This document shows positions 54,843 to 63,499 of a stretch of 64,000 nt of DNA, one piece after another. The notes below the pieces were generated by a model. That model made no database searches and was not told where the DNA came from. It saw nothing but the letters and a program-made list of their open reading frames with translations. Origin of the DNA: Fusobacterium sp. (GTDB taxonomy: Bacteria > Fusobacteriota > Fusobacteriia > Fusobacteriales > Fusobacteriaceae). Both the position numbers and the translations under genes were made by a program. Each line of letters opens with the position of its first letter. The first letter of the stretch is position 1. Location of the stretch: assembly GCA_019416865.1 (NCBI GenBank), contig DXWL01000002.1:1-64000 (forward strand), written 5' to 3'.

Positions 54843-56211
54843 ATTAAGCAGACTACAGGAAAAAGATTTGAAATATATTTTTCATCCATGTTCACAGATG
54901 AAAGATTATGAAAAATATCCCCCAATAGTTATTGAGAGAGCAGAGGGAATATATGTATACGATGAATTTGGTAAGAGATATATGGATTGTGTAGGAAGCT
55001 GGTGGGTAAATCCTTTGGGACACTGCAATAAAAGAATAAATGAGGTTATAAAAAATCAATGTGATACACTGGAACATATAATTTTTGCAGATTTTTCTCA
55101 CAAACCAGCCATAGAACTTGCAGAAAAACTTATTGAAATCGTTCCAAAAGGGCTTACAAAGCTTTTCTTTGCAGATAACGGCTCATCGGGGGTAGAGGTT
55201 GCTTTAAAACTTTCTTTTCAATCTCAGCAGCAGAGAGGTTTTGTAAAAAAAAGAAGATTTGCTGCAATAAAAAATTCATATCATGGGGAAACAATAGGAG
55301 CATTATCTGTTGGAGATATTGATTTTTTCACAAAAACTTACAAACCTCTTATTAATGATGGGCTGAAAATACAGGGGCCTGATTGTTTCAACTGTCCTTT
55401 TAAAAAAGACTATAAAAGTTGTAATGCAGAATGCTTTTGTTATATGGAAAAAGCTGTAAAAGAAAATCATGAAACTCTTGCAGGAATTATAATAGAGCCA
55501 ATGGTACAGGGAGCAGGAGGTATGAAAATATATTCTCCTGTATATCTTAAAAAACTCCGTGAGATTACAAAAAAGTATAATATTCATCTTATTGCAGATG
55601 AAATAGCTGTAGGATTTGGTAGAACAGGAAAGATGTTTGCCTGTGAACACGGAGAAATCTCTCCTGATATTATGTGTATAGGAAAGGCTCTTACAGCTGG
55701 ATATTATCCTATGTCTGTTGTTCTTATGACGGAAGAAATTTACAGCTCTTTTTATGCAGATTATTTTGAGGGAAAATCTTTTCTTCACTCCCATAGTTTT
55801 TCAGGAAATCCTATTGGATGCAGAATAGCTTTGGAAGTTTTAAAAATATACGAAGAGGATAATATTTTAGATGAGATTAATAAAAAGGGAGAATATCTTG
55901 AAAAAAGAGCAAATGAAATTTTTAAAGATAAAGAATATATAGGTGAGATAAGAAGGATAGGTATTATTGGAGCAATGGAGATTGTAAAAAATAAAAATAC
56001 GAAAGAGAGATTTAGCTCTAAAAAAAGAACAGGATATAATATTTACAAAACAGCTCTGAAACATGGGGCTATTTTAAGACCTCTTGGAGATACGATATAT
56101 TTTATGCCGCCTTTTACAATTTCATATAAAGAGATAGATGAGATGCTTGAAATATGTCGTCAATCAATAGAAGAATATCTGAATAAAGAATATGGAGGAG
56201 AAAATGAATAG
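54835..56211 (+). CDS. bioA: Adenosylmethionine-8-amino-7-oxononanoate aminotransferase BioA
   Basis: A 458-residue PLP aminotransferase that makes diaminopelargonate. FHPCSQMKDYEKYPP opens it, SWWVNPLGHCN near 60 and FADNGSSGVEVALK near 114 are BioA segments, LIADEIAVGFGRTG near 254 holds the PLP-binding Asp, and GKALTAGYYPM near 284 the Schiff-base Lys. An insert with CPFKKDYKSCNAECFC near 178 is cysteine rich. It overlaps bioD and bioF by eight bases each. Confidence 0.95.
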   Translation: MNKLSRLQEKDLKYIFHPCSQMKDYEKYPPIVIERAEGIYVYDEFGKRYMDCVGSWWVNPLGHCNKRINEVIKNQCDTLEHIIFADFSHKPAIELAEKLIEIVPKGLTKLFFADNGSSGVEVALKLSFQSQQQRGFVKKRRFAAIKNSYHGETIGALSVGDIDFFTKTYKPLINDGLKIQGPDCFNCPFKKDYKSCNAECFCYMEKAVKENHETLAGIIIEPMVQGAGGMKIYSPVYLKKLREITKKYNIHLIADEIAVGFGRTGKMFACEHGEISPDIMCIGKALTAGYYPMSVVLMTEEIYSSFYADYFEGKSFLHSHSFSGNPIGCRIALEVLKIYEEDNILDEINKKGEYLEKRANEIFKDKEYIGEIRRIGIIGAMEIVKNKNTKERFSSKKRTGYNIYKTALKHGAILRPLGDTIYFMPPFTISYKEIDEMLEICRQSIEEYLNKEYGGENE

Positions 56212-57328
56212 AGAAGTTTTAAAAAAGGAGCTGGATTTAAAAAGAAGAGAAAAAAATTTTAGAAAGCTTAAAAATTTTTCTGATAATATGATAAATCTTT
56301 CTTCTAATGACTATCTTTTTCTTGCTCATGATGAAAAAATAAAAAATGATTTTATAAAGAAATATTCTGAAAGATTTTCTTTTTCTTCAAGCTCTTCAAG
56401 ACTTATTACGGGAAACTATAGTGTTGTGAGAGAACTGGAAAAAAGGGCAGAAGAGATTTATAAGAAACCTGTTCTTGTGATGAATAGTGGTTTTTCAGCA
56501 AATAAAACAATAATAGAAACTTTTTATAATAAAAACAGCCTTATTATAACAGACAGGCTGAATCATGCAAGTATTTATGCTGGAATTATTTCAAGCTCTG
56601 CTAAATTTATAAGATACAGACATCTTGACATGGCTCATTTAGAAAGTATTTTAGAAAAATATAGAGATGAATATGAGGATATTTTAATTGTTTCTGAAAG
56701 TGTCTACAGTATGGATGGGGACAGAGCTGATTTACAAGAGCTTGTAAGAATAAAGAAAAAATATGGAACGGCTCTCATGATAGATGAAGCTCATTCATTT
56801 GGAGTTTATGGATATGGGATAGCTTATAATAAAAATCTTGTACAGGATATTGATTTTTTATGTATACCTCTTGGAAAAGGGGGTGGTTCTGTAGGAGCAT
56901 ACATTGTTTGTGATGAAGATTTTAAAGACTATATTATTAATTTTGGAAAAGAGTTTATATATTCAACAGCTCTTCCTCCTGTGAATAATCTTTGGAATCT
57001 ATATATTTTAAATCATATGAATGATTTTTCAGAAAAAATAAATAAGCTTGAAAATTTAAAAAATTATACTTTAAAACTTATGAAAGAGTTGGAAATTGAT
57101 ACTGTTTCTGATTCACAGATTGTAAGCCTTATTACAGGAGATAATGAAAAAACAGATATTATTACAGAAAATCTTCGTAAGAAGGGTTGGCTTGTGTGTG
57201 GAATAAAAAGTCCCACAGTTCCAAAAGGATTGGAACGTATAAGAATAAGTCTTCATTCTGAACTTTCAAAAGAAATAATAAAAAAATTTTTAGAGGATTT
57301 TAAAAATGAATGGGATAATCTTTTTTAA
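56204..57328 (+). CDS. bioF: 8-amino-7-oxononanoate synthase BioF
   Basis: A 374-residue PLP enzyme of the alpha-oxoamine synthase family, joining pimeloyl thioester and alanine. NMINLSSNDYLFLAHD near 27, SSSSRLITGNYSVVREL near 63, DEAHSFGVYG near 198 and LGKGGGSVGAYI near 225 (PLP Lys) are the family segments. The start at 56204 has GGAGGAG; a frame four codons longer begins in that site. It overlaps bioA by 8 bp and bioG by 23 bp. Confidence 0.93.
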   Translation: MNREVLKKELDLKRREKNFRKLKNFSDNMINLSSNDYLFLAHDEKIKNDFIKKYSERFSFSSSSSRLITGNYSVVRELEKRAEEIYKKPVLVMNSGFSANKTIIETFYNKNSLIITDRLNHASIYAGIISSSAKFIRYRHLDMAHLESILEKYRDEYEDILIVSESVYSMDGDRADLQELVRIKKKYGTALMIDEAHSFGVYGYGIAYNKNLVQDIDFLCIPLGKGGGSVGAYIVCDEDFKDYIINFGKEFIYSTALPPVNNLWNLYILNHMNDFSEKINKLENLKNYTLKLMKELEIDTVSDSQIVSLITGDNEKTDIITENLRKKGWLVCGIKSPTVPKGLERIRISLHSELSKEIIKKFLEDFKNEWDNLF

Positions 57329-57905
57329 TGGTTGGGGAATGGATGAAAAAATAGTATCACATCTAAAAATTCCTCAAAATTTTGAACTTGTTTGCATAAA
57401 TTTTCCCTATGGATTAGATACAGATATTTTACAAAAATATGAGAGTTTGCATTTTATAGGTTGGTCTTTTGGTGTATTTTATATGGCTGATTTTATTTTA
57501 AAGAATTATAAATTTCTGAAAGATAAAATAAATTATACAGCCGTTATAAATGGGATACCCTATCTTATGCAAAAAAATATTTTAGATAAAAGGGTTATAG
57601 TTCTAACATATAAAAATCTTAATAGAAAAAATTTAGAGTTTTTCTATTTAAAATCAGGAATAAAAAATTATATTACAGATAAATCTATTGATGAACTAAA
57701 GGCAGAACTAAAATATTTTACAGAGGTTTGTTGCCCTGTGAAGATAAATATAAACAGGGCTTTTATATCTTCAAATGATATGATTGTAAAAACCGAAATT
57801 CAGAAAAAATATTACGAAGAAAATAAAATTCCTTTTACCATAATTGAAGGAAAACACTACATATTTGATAAAATAGATGAATGGCAATATTTTTTAGGGA
57901 GATAG
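57306..57905 (+). CDS. bioG: Pimeloyl-ACP methyl ester esterase BioG
   Basis: A 199-residue alpha/beta hydrolase of the BioG (DUF452) family. It removes the methyl group from pimeloyl-ACP methyl ester, replacing BioH. FFNGWGMDEKIV near 6 forms the oxyanion region and GWSFGV holds the nucleophile Ser54; Asp and His lie toward the C-terminus (EGKHYIFD). It overlaps bioF by 23 bp and is one base from bioC. Confidence 0.88.
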   Translation: MNGIIFFNGWGMDEKIVSHLKIPQNFELVCINFPYGLDTDILQKYESLHFIGWSFGVFYMADFILKNYKFLKDKINYTAVINGIPYLMQKNILDKRVIVLTYKNLNRKNLEFFYLKSGIKNYITDKSIDELKAELKYFTEVCCPVKININRAFISSNDMIVKTEIQKKYYEENKIPFTIIEGKHYIFDKIDEWQYFLGR

Positions 57906-57906
57906 A

Positions 57907-58584
57907 ATGGAAAAGAAAAAAATGGATTTTAATAAAAATTTTAAAACTTATGATAAAAATGCTGTTGTACAAAGAAAAGCAGCTAAAGTTCTTGCAAAGT
58001 TTCTTCCTGAAAATATAGGAAAATATGAAAATATTTTAGAACTTGGGTGTGGAACAGGATTTTTTACACGGGAGATTTTGAAAAAAATATCCTCTGAAAA
58101 TCTTATTCTCAATGATTTTTTTGATACAAGAGAGTATATTGAAGATATATGTTATAAGAAATTTTTACAGGGAGATATGAAAAATTTTTTAAATAAAAAA
58201 TATGACTATATTGTTTCAAGCTCGTGTTTTCAATGGGTCAACAACTTGGAAGAGATTTTGAAACTTATATCTCTATGCTCAAAAAATCTTATTTTTTCTA
58301 TCTATCTTTCAGGAAATATGGCAGAGATAAAAAATCATTTTGGAATAGGATTAAAATATTATGATAAAGAAGAAGTTGTAGCTATTTTAAAAAAATATTT
58401 TAGAAATGTGGAAAGTTTTGAAGATGAAACAGTACTTTCTTTTGAAAATCCTCTTGAAGCTCTTCGTCATATCCAAAAAACAGGAACTACTATTAAAGGT
58501 CGTACCTCTGTTTCAAAAATAAAGTCTTATAAAGAAAAAACTCTTACATATAGAACAGGATATTTTAGAGCAACAAATCAGTAA
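57907..58584 (+). CDS. bioC: Malonyl-ACP O-methyltransferase BioC
   Basis: A 225-residue SAM-dependent methyltransferase that caps malonyl-ACP at the start of pimelate synthesis. ILELGCGTGFFTREIL near 44 binds SAM, SSCFQWVNNLEEIL near 102 is the acidic/aromatic segment, and LRHIQKTGT near 188 is the BioC C-terminal signature. It ends the operon, with a terminator 80 bp later. Together with BioG it gives the E. coli-like pimelate route. Confidence 0.9.
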   Translation: MEKKKMDFNKNFKTYDKNAVVQRKAAKVLAKFLPENIGKYENILELGCGTGFFTREILKKISSENLILNDFFDTREYIEDICYKKFLQGDMKNFLNKKYDYIVSSSCFQWVNNLEEILKLISLCSKNLIFSIYLSGNMAEIKNHFGIGLKYYDKEEVVAILKKYFRNVESFEDETVLSFENPLEALRHIQKTGTTIKGRTSVSKIKSYKEKTLTYRTGYFRATNQ

Positions 58585-58664
58585 AAAAATTTTTAAACTT
58601 TTTATATTTTAATATAGTCTTAAAAGTATGAAAAGTAATAAAATTCCCCCCATGAATTAATAAA

Positions 58665-58699
58665 GGCAGAGCAGTATGGTGCATACAGCTCTGTTTTTA
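58665..58699 (+). terminator. Terminator after the bio operon
   Basis: CAGAGC and GCTCTG with inner GTATG and CATAC form a near-perfect stem followed by TTTTT. Confidence 0.9.
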
Positions 58700-58708
58700 T
58701 TATGTATA

Positions 58709-58737
58709 TTGACAAAATAAAGTTTTTCTAATATAAT
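58709..58737 (+). promoter_or_regulatory. Promoter for the ROK regulator gene
   Basis: Consensus TTGACA (58709-58714), 17 bp, TATAAT (58732-58737), 58 bp upstream of the start codon. Confidence 0.85.
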
Positions 58738-58795
58738 TTTTAATTATTAAAGATCTTTTAAAAAGGTATAAATAATTATTAAAAAGGATGATATT

Positions 58796-59815
58796 ATGGA
58801 AAAAATAAATGGAAATTCTCTTTTAATGAAAGAGGTAAATATAAATATTTTGAGAAATGCTCTACGAAAAGAAAAATATTTTACAAAACAAAAACTTGCA
58901 GAAATAACAGGATTAAGTATTGTAACTGTAGGAACTATTTTAAACCAGTTTTTAGAAACAGGGGAAGTTTTTGAAGATGAGCTTGTATCTTCAAAAGGAG
59001 GACGCCCTGCCCACAGATTTTGTTATAATAAAAACTATTCAAATATTCTTACTTTATATACATACGAGAAAAATAAAGAAGATACTTTAGCTGTTATTGT
59101 CAGCAATATTTTAGGAGAAGAGATATTTAGGAGAGAAGAAATATTAGAAAATCCAGATTGGAGATTTTTTACAGATATCGTTGATGAGATGATAGAAAAA
59201 TATCCTCTTATAAAAGCTTTGGGAATAAGTATGCCCGGACAAGAAATCAAAGGAAAAATAGTTATTCATGACTATGATAAACTTAGTAATTTTAATTTTA
59301 TAGAATATTTTAAAAAGAGATATAATTTTCCTGTAATATTTGAAAATGATGTAAATGCAGCTGTAACAGGATATTGTAAAAGAGAGAATAATCTTTTTAA
59401 TACATCTGTAGTTTATATATATTTTCCAGAAAAATATCCGCCTGGAGCAGGAATATATATTAACGGAAAGGTTTATAAAGGTTATATGGGTACAGCAGGA
59501 GAGATAAAATATATCCCTCTTGGAATTGAATGGGAAAAAATAAATTATATATCAGATGAAAAAACAGCAGAAAATATATCAAAACTTATTTCTGCTGTAT
59601 CTGCTATGCTTAATCCAGAAAAAATAGTAATATGTGGAAATTTTATTACAGAAAATATTTTAAATAGAGCTGAAAAAATAAGCAAAGAGATTTTAAAGGA
59701 GATTTTTGTGCCTGAAATTATTATTTCAAAAAATTTTATTTTTGATTTTGAAACAGGAATAAAAGAACTTACTCTTGATTTATTAATACCAAAACTATCA
59801 CTGCAAAACAAATAA
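58796..59815 (+). CDS. ROK-family transcriptional regulator
   Basis: A 339-residue protein with an N-terminal winged helix (FTKQKLAEITGLSIVTVGTI near residue 29) and a ROK domain. The zinc-binding CGCG motif of ROK kinases is missing, and the phosphate-loop motifs are degenerate, so it is likely a repressor that binds a sugar or sugar phosphate. FENDVNAAVTGYC near 181 is the retained ROK segment. The PHP gene follows by 17 bp and the MATE gene by 49 bp, possible targets or cotranscribed partners. Confidence 0.82.
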   Translation: MEKINGNSLLMKEVNINILRNALRKEKYFTKQKLAEITGLSIVTVGTILNQFLETGEVFEDELVSSKGGRPAHRFCYNKNYSNILTLYTYEKNKEDTLAVIVSNILGEEIFRREEILENPDWRFFTDIVDEMIEKYPLIKALGISMPGQEIKGKIVIHDYDKLSNFNFIEYFKKRYNFPVIFENDVNAAVTGYCKRENNLFNTSVVYIYFPEKYPPGAGIYINGKVYKGYMGTAGEIKYIPLGIEWEKINYISDEKTAENISKLISAVSAMLNPEKIVICGNFITENILNRAEKISKEILKEIFVPEIIISKNFIFDFETGIKELTLDLLIPKLSLQNK

Positions 59816-59832
59816 AATTGGAGGATTTAATT

Positions 59833-60696
59833 ATGAAAAATATAGATTTACATATGCATTCAAATATTAGTAATGATGGAGATTTTTCCCCAGCTGAGCT
59901 TATGAAAATGTGCAGTAAAGCTGGAATAAAAACAGCAGCACTTGCTGATCATAACTCTGTGAGAGGAGTAGCTGAAGCTATAAAAGAGGGAGAAAAATTT
60001 GGAGTTAAAGTTATTCCGGCAATAGAGATTGATTGCACATACAAGGAATATAATCTTCATGTTTTGGGATACAATATAGATTATAATAATAAAATTTTTG
60101 AAAAAATAGAAAAAAATGTTTTTGAACAGGAGCTGAAGGCAGGAGATAAAAGAATGGCTCTTGTAAAAGAGGCTGGAATATTTTTTGATGAGGAAAAAGT
60201 AAGAAAGCTTTCGTATGATGGAACAATTACAGGGGAAATGATTGGAGAAGCTGCTATTGAAGATGAAAGAAACAGGGAAAATCCTCTTATTACTCCTTAT
60301 CTGGAAGGAGGAACAAGAAGTAACAATCCATATGTTAATTTTTATTGGGATTGGTGCTCTAAAGGGAAACCTGCCTATGTTCCTATAAAATATATAACTC
60401 TTAAAGAAGCTATAGATATTATTCATAAAACAGGAGGAAAAGCTGTTCTTGCACATCCAAATAACAATATTGGAATGAATGAAGAAATTTTTAAAGAGAT
60501 AGCTGCAGAGGGGATTGAAGGAGTGGAAGTTTTCAGCAGTTATCATTCAAAGGAGAATGCAGAGTTCTTTTTAAAAATGGCAGAAAAATATAATGTGTCT
60601 GTTACTTGTGGAAGTGATTTTCATGGAAAAACAAAACCTGCAATAAAACTTGGAGAGATGGGAAATTTGTTTGATTTTTTTCAAAATTTAGTATAA
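59833..60696 (+). CDS. PHP-domain phosphoesterase (TrpH/YciV-like)
   Basis: A 287-residue metal-dependent phosphoesterase. DLHMHSNISNDGDFSP opens the first metal motif, ALADHNSVRG near 41, EIDCTYKEYNLHVLGY near 69, AHPNNN near 214 and SDFHGKTKP near 262 supply the other ligands. TrpH/YciV relatives act on 5'-ends of short RNA or on nucleoside 3',5'-bisphosphate. The start at 59833 has GGAGG; the frame reads back five codons into that site. It is in the ROK-PHP-MATE run. Confidence 0.82.
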   Translation: MKNIDLHMHSNISNDGDFSPAELMKMCSKAGIKTAALADHNSVRGVAEAIKEGEKFGVKVIPAIEIDCTYKEYNLHVLGYNIDYNNKIFEKIEKNVFEQELKAGDKRMALVKEAGIFFDEEKVRKLSYDGTITGEMIGEAAIEDERNRENPLITPYLEGGTRSNNPYVNFYWDWCSKGKPAYVPIKYITLKEAIDIIHKTGGKAVLAHPNNNIGMNEEIFKEIAAEGIEGVEVFSSYHSKENAEFFLKMAEKYNVSVTCGSDFHGKTKPAIKLGEMGNLFDFFQNLV

Positions 60697-60745
60697 AATA
60701 CATTGGCAAAATTTAAAATATTTTATTTTTGGGGGAGGGATTAAA

Positions 60746-62068
60746 ATTAAACAAAAATCATTTTTAGCACTGGCATTTCCTATTTTCCTTGAGCTTCTTT
60801 TGGTAAATGTAGTGGGAAATGTTGATACTTATATGCTTGGAAAATTCAGTGATGATGCAGTTGGAGCTGTAGGAGGAATAAGTCAGGTACTTCTTATTCA
60901 AAACTCAATTTTTGGATTTATCTGTCTTGGTACGAGCATACTTACAGCACAATTTATCGGAGCAAAAAAGAATCTTAAAATTAAAGAGGTTATTGCAACC
61001 TCTCTTCTTATGAATCTTATTTTTGGACTTCTTATAGGTGCAGGGTATGTAATATTTTCTGAATCAATTATGAGGGGTATACATCTTCCGTCAAAACTTA
61101 TGGATATCGGAAGAACATATTTCAAACTTGTTGGGGGAATGTGTGTATTTCAGGCTCTGACTCTTACTTGTGGAGCTGTTATGAAAAGTTTTGGAAATAC
61201 AAAACAAAATCTTTTTATTAATATAGGGGTAAATATTTTAAATGTTATAGGAAACGGAATGTTTATCTTTGGTTGGTTTGGAGCACCTGTTCTTGGAGCA
61301 ACAGGAGTTGGAATTTCAACTGTATTTTCAAGATTTATAGGATGTATTGTTGCAGTTATTGTAATGAAGCACTATTGTAAATTTAAATTTGATATGAGGC
61401 TGTATAAACCAATAAGGTTTAAAATAATAAAAAACATTTTAGGAATAGGTATTCCTACAGCAGGAGAAAATGTTGCATGGAATGTGGGGCAGCTTCTTGT
61501 AATGTCTATGGTTAATACAATGGGAATTGCAAGTATTACAGCAAGAACTTATCTTATGCTTATATCTACTTTGATTATGACATTTTCCATTGCAGCAGGG
61601 CATGGTTCTGCAATTCTTGTAGGACGTCATGTTGGAGCTCATGAGTATGAGGAGGCTTATGACACAGCTATGAGAAGCTTAAAAATCTCTCTTGTATTAG
61701 TTGGAATAGTTTCTCTTATTATCACTGTTTTTAGAGTACCTGTAATGAGATTTTTTACAGTAAATCCAGATGTACTTGCTGTATCGATGAAAATTTTTAG
61801 ATGTATATTTATTTTGGAAGTTGGAAGGACATTTAATATTGTAATAATAAACAGTCTTCATGCAGCAGGAGATATAAAATTTCCAATGATAGCAGGAGTA
61901 GGTTCTGTTTTTGGAGTGGCAGTTCTTCTTTCATGGATTTTAGGAATAAAACTTGGATATGGACTTTTGGGAGTATGGATTGCTAATGCTGCTGACGAAT
62001 GGACAAGGGGAATTATTATGATGTTTAGATGGAAAAGCAGAAAATGGCAAAATAAAGGATTTATTTAA
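60746..62068 (+). CDS. MATE-family multidrug/metabolite exporter, AUU start
   Basis: A 440-residue multidrug and toxic compound extrusion transporter with about 12 helices. In-frame coding before the TTG at 60800 gives the normal family N-terminus, KQKSFLALAFPIFLELLLVN, which forms the first helix. There is no ATG, GTG or TTG in frame before it, but ATT at 60746 lies six to seven bases after a strong GGGGGAGGG, so the start is probably AUU. The alternative TTG start would remove most of helix 1 and has no ribosome site. VNVVGNVDTYMLGKFSD and the matching second-half segment are typical. Confidence 0.82.
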   Translation: MKQKSFLALAFPIFLELLLVNVVGNVDTYMLGKFSDDAVGAVGGISQVLLIQNSIFGFICLGTSILTAQFIGAKKNLKIKEVIATSLLMNLIFGLLIGAGYVIFSESIMRGIHLPSKLMDIGRTYFKLVGGMCVFQALTLTCGAVMKSFGNTKQNLFINIGVNILNVIGNGMFIFGWFGAPVLGATGVGISTVFSRFIGCIVAVIVMKHYCKFKFDMRLYKPIRFKIIKNILGIGIPTAGENVAWNVGQLLVMSMVNTMGIASITARTYLMLISTLIMTFSIAAGHGSAILVGRHVGAHEYEEAYDTAMRSLKISLVLVGIVSLIITVFRVPVMRFFTVNPDVLAVSMKIFRCIFILEVGRTFNIVIINSLHAAGDIKFPMIAGVGSVFGVAVLLSWILGIKLGYGLLGVWIANAADEWTRGIIMMFRWKSRKWQNKGFI

Positions 62069-62100
62069 TCTTTGTTAAAATATGTAGAGGTGGTGTTCAT

Positions 62101-62559
62101 ATGAAAAAATATTTTAGAAATTTTTTAATTTTATTTTCTTTTTTTATATTTTCAGCAGCTGTTTTTTCAGAAGATTACAGAGCAGATATTGTTAAGAAGG
62201 TCAATATTGAAAGAAGTGAAGAGGGACTTGTTCCTCTTAAAAATGACAAAATTTTAAATTCCCTTGCACAAAAAAAGGCAGAAATTATGGCAGAGGAAGA
62301 AAATTTAAGTCATACAGCAGGGGGATATAGTTCATTTTCAGATATTTTTAAGGAAAATAATATAAAATATTTAAGTGTTGGAGAAAATATAGCAAGAAAT
62401 TGGAAAACAACAGATGAAGTCATGAATGCTTGGATGGAATCTTCAGGACACAGAAAAAATATTTTGAGTCCTAAATTTACTCATATGGGTGTGGGAAAAG
62501 CAGTGAGTAAAAAAGGGGATATATATTGGGTACAACTTTTTATAAAATATAGAGATTAA
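62101..62559 (+). CDS. Secreted CAP/SCP-domain protein
   Basis: A 152-residue protein with a signal peptide (MKKYFRNFLILFSFFIFSAA) and a CAP domain. The pattern NSLAQKKAEIMAEEENLSH, GENIARNWKT and WMESSGHRKNILSPKFTHMG near residue 115 follows bacterial SCP-like extracellular proteins, with the conserved His and Glu residues. Function is unknown; relatives are thought to act on the envelope. A GAGGTGG site precedes the start. The miniature element starts 11 bp after its stop. Confidence 0.88.
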   Translation: MKKYFRNFLILFSFFIFSAAVFSEDYRADIVKKVNIERSEEGLVPLKNDKILNSLAQKKAEIMAEEENLSHTAGGYSSFSDIFKENNIKYLSVGENIARNWKTTDEVMNAWMESSGHRKNILSPKFTHMGVGKAVSKKGDIYWVQLFIKYRD

Positions 62560-62570
62560 AAATAAACTAT

Positions 62571-62773
62571 AAAGGGGCTATTGCAAATTTGTAAAAAATA
62601 AAATTCTCTAAGAAAAAATAGTTTCTATTTATATTGCTTACAGAAAGAAAATTCGAAACTCACTTCGTTCAAACATCGAATTTTCAGTATTCTGTTTCGC
62701 TGCATAAATTACGAAACAATTTTTAATATCGAGAATTTTATTTTTACAATTTTAGAAATGCAACAGCCCCTTT
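62571..62773. repeat. Complete miniature inverted-repeat element (MITE-like)
   Basis: A 203-bp unit bounded by AAAGGGGCTATTGCA and TGCAACAGCCCCTTT, with imperfect inverted arms of about 40 bp. Inside are GAAAATTCGA/TCGAATTTTC (62647-62656, 62676-62685) and TGTTTCG/CGAAACA (62693-62699, 62712-62718). It has no coding capacity. A second, inverted copy ends at position 55 of the window. No clear target-site duplication is seen. The parent transposase is not in the window. Confidence 0.8.
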
Positions 62774-62776
62774 ATT

Positions 62777-63499
62777 TTATATAATTTCTTTAGGAAGAAT
62801 ATTAATTTTTTTATCAGTATACAATATTTTTCCGTTTTCCAATTTTAATTGAATAGGATATATCTCCACTCCCTTTTCCATAGCTTCATAAAAAAGTTTT
62901 GAAAATTCTGGATCAGTTTCCCAGTTTGGAGAAAAATCTTTTGAATCTCTGAAAATAAGAAGAAGTACTCCTGCTCTGTTTCCTGCTTCTTTCAGCTCCA
63001 TAAGGGTTTCAAGATGTTTACAGGCTCTTGTACTGGGAGCATCGGGAAAAACAGCATGTTTATCCATAGAAAGAGAAACACCTTTTACCTCTATCCATAT
63101 CTTCTCACCATTTTTTTCAACAAGATAATCAAGACGACTATGTCCATATTTTACCTCTGCTTTTACATTATCAGCTTGTCCTAAAGGAGAAATTTCTCCA
63201 TCTCTTAAAATATTTTCAGAGATATATCTGTGAAAAGAGGAGTTAAGAAGAATGTCTTCTCCATCTTCTGCTTTGGCAGATATAAGATCCCATTCTGTTT
63301 TTCTTTTTGATATGTCTTTTGCTTTTCTAAGAGAAACAATATTTCCTTCATAAAGAAGCTCTTTTATTCTCCCTGAATCATGTACATGGGCAGTAACTTT
63401 TTCCCCACTGGAAAGTTCAGCTTCACATATAAATCTGTTTGGACGGTCTATGAATCTCCCTTCAGCATTAATTTCAATAGAATAAATTTCTTTTATCAT
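62777..63499 (-). CDS. sfsA: SfsA-family protein (sugar fermentation stimulation)
   Basis: A 240-residue SfsA-like protein, first named for a role in maltose metabolism in E. coli; the family contains a restriction-endonuclease-like fold and may bind DNA. EAELSSGEKVTAHVHDSGRI near residue 26, WIEVKGVSL near 130, FPDAPSTRACKHLE near 146 and VLLLIFRDSKDFSPN near 173 are the conserved segments. It overlaps the upstream DUF1385 gene by four bases, so the two are cotranscribed. The miniature element lies directly downstream. Confidence 0.9.
   Translation of the reverse strand: MIKEIYSIEINAEGRFIDRPNRFICEAELSSGEKVTAHVHDSGRIKELLYEGNIVSLRKAKDISKRKTEWDLISAKAEDGEDILLNSSFHRYISENILRDGEISPLGQADNVKAEVKYGHSRLDYLVEKNGEKIWIEVKGVSLSMDKHAVFPDAPSTRACKHLETLMELKEAGNRAGVLLLIFRDSKDFSPNWETDPEFSKLFYEAMEKGVEIYPIQLKLENGKILYTDKKINILPKEII

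Noticed and set aside
58630..58662. Ten-codon frame after bioC
   Set aside because: No ribosome site and no relation to the neighbouring genes; it lies just before the bio terminator.
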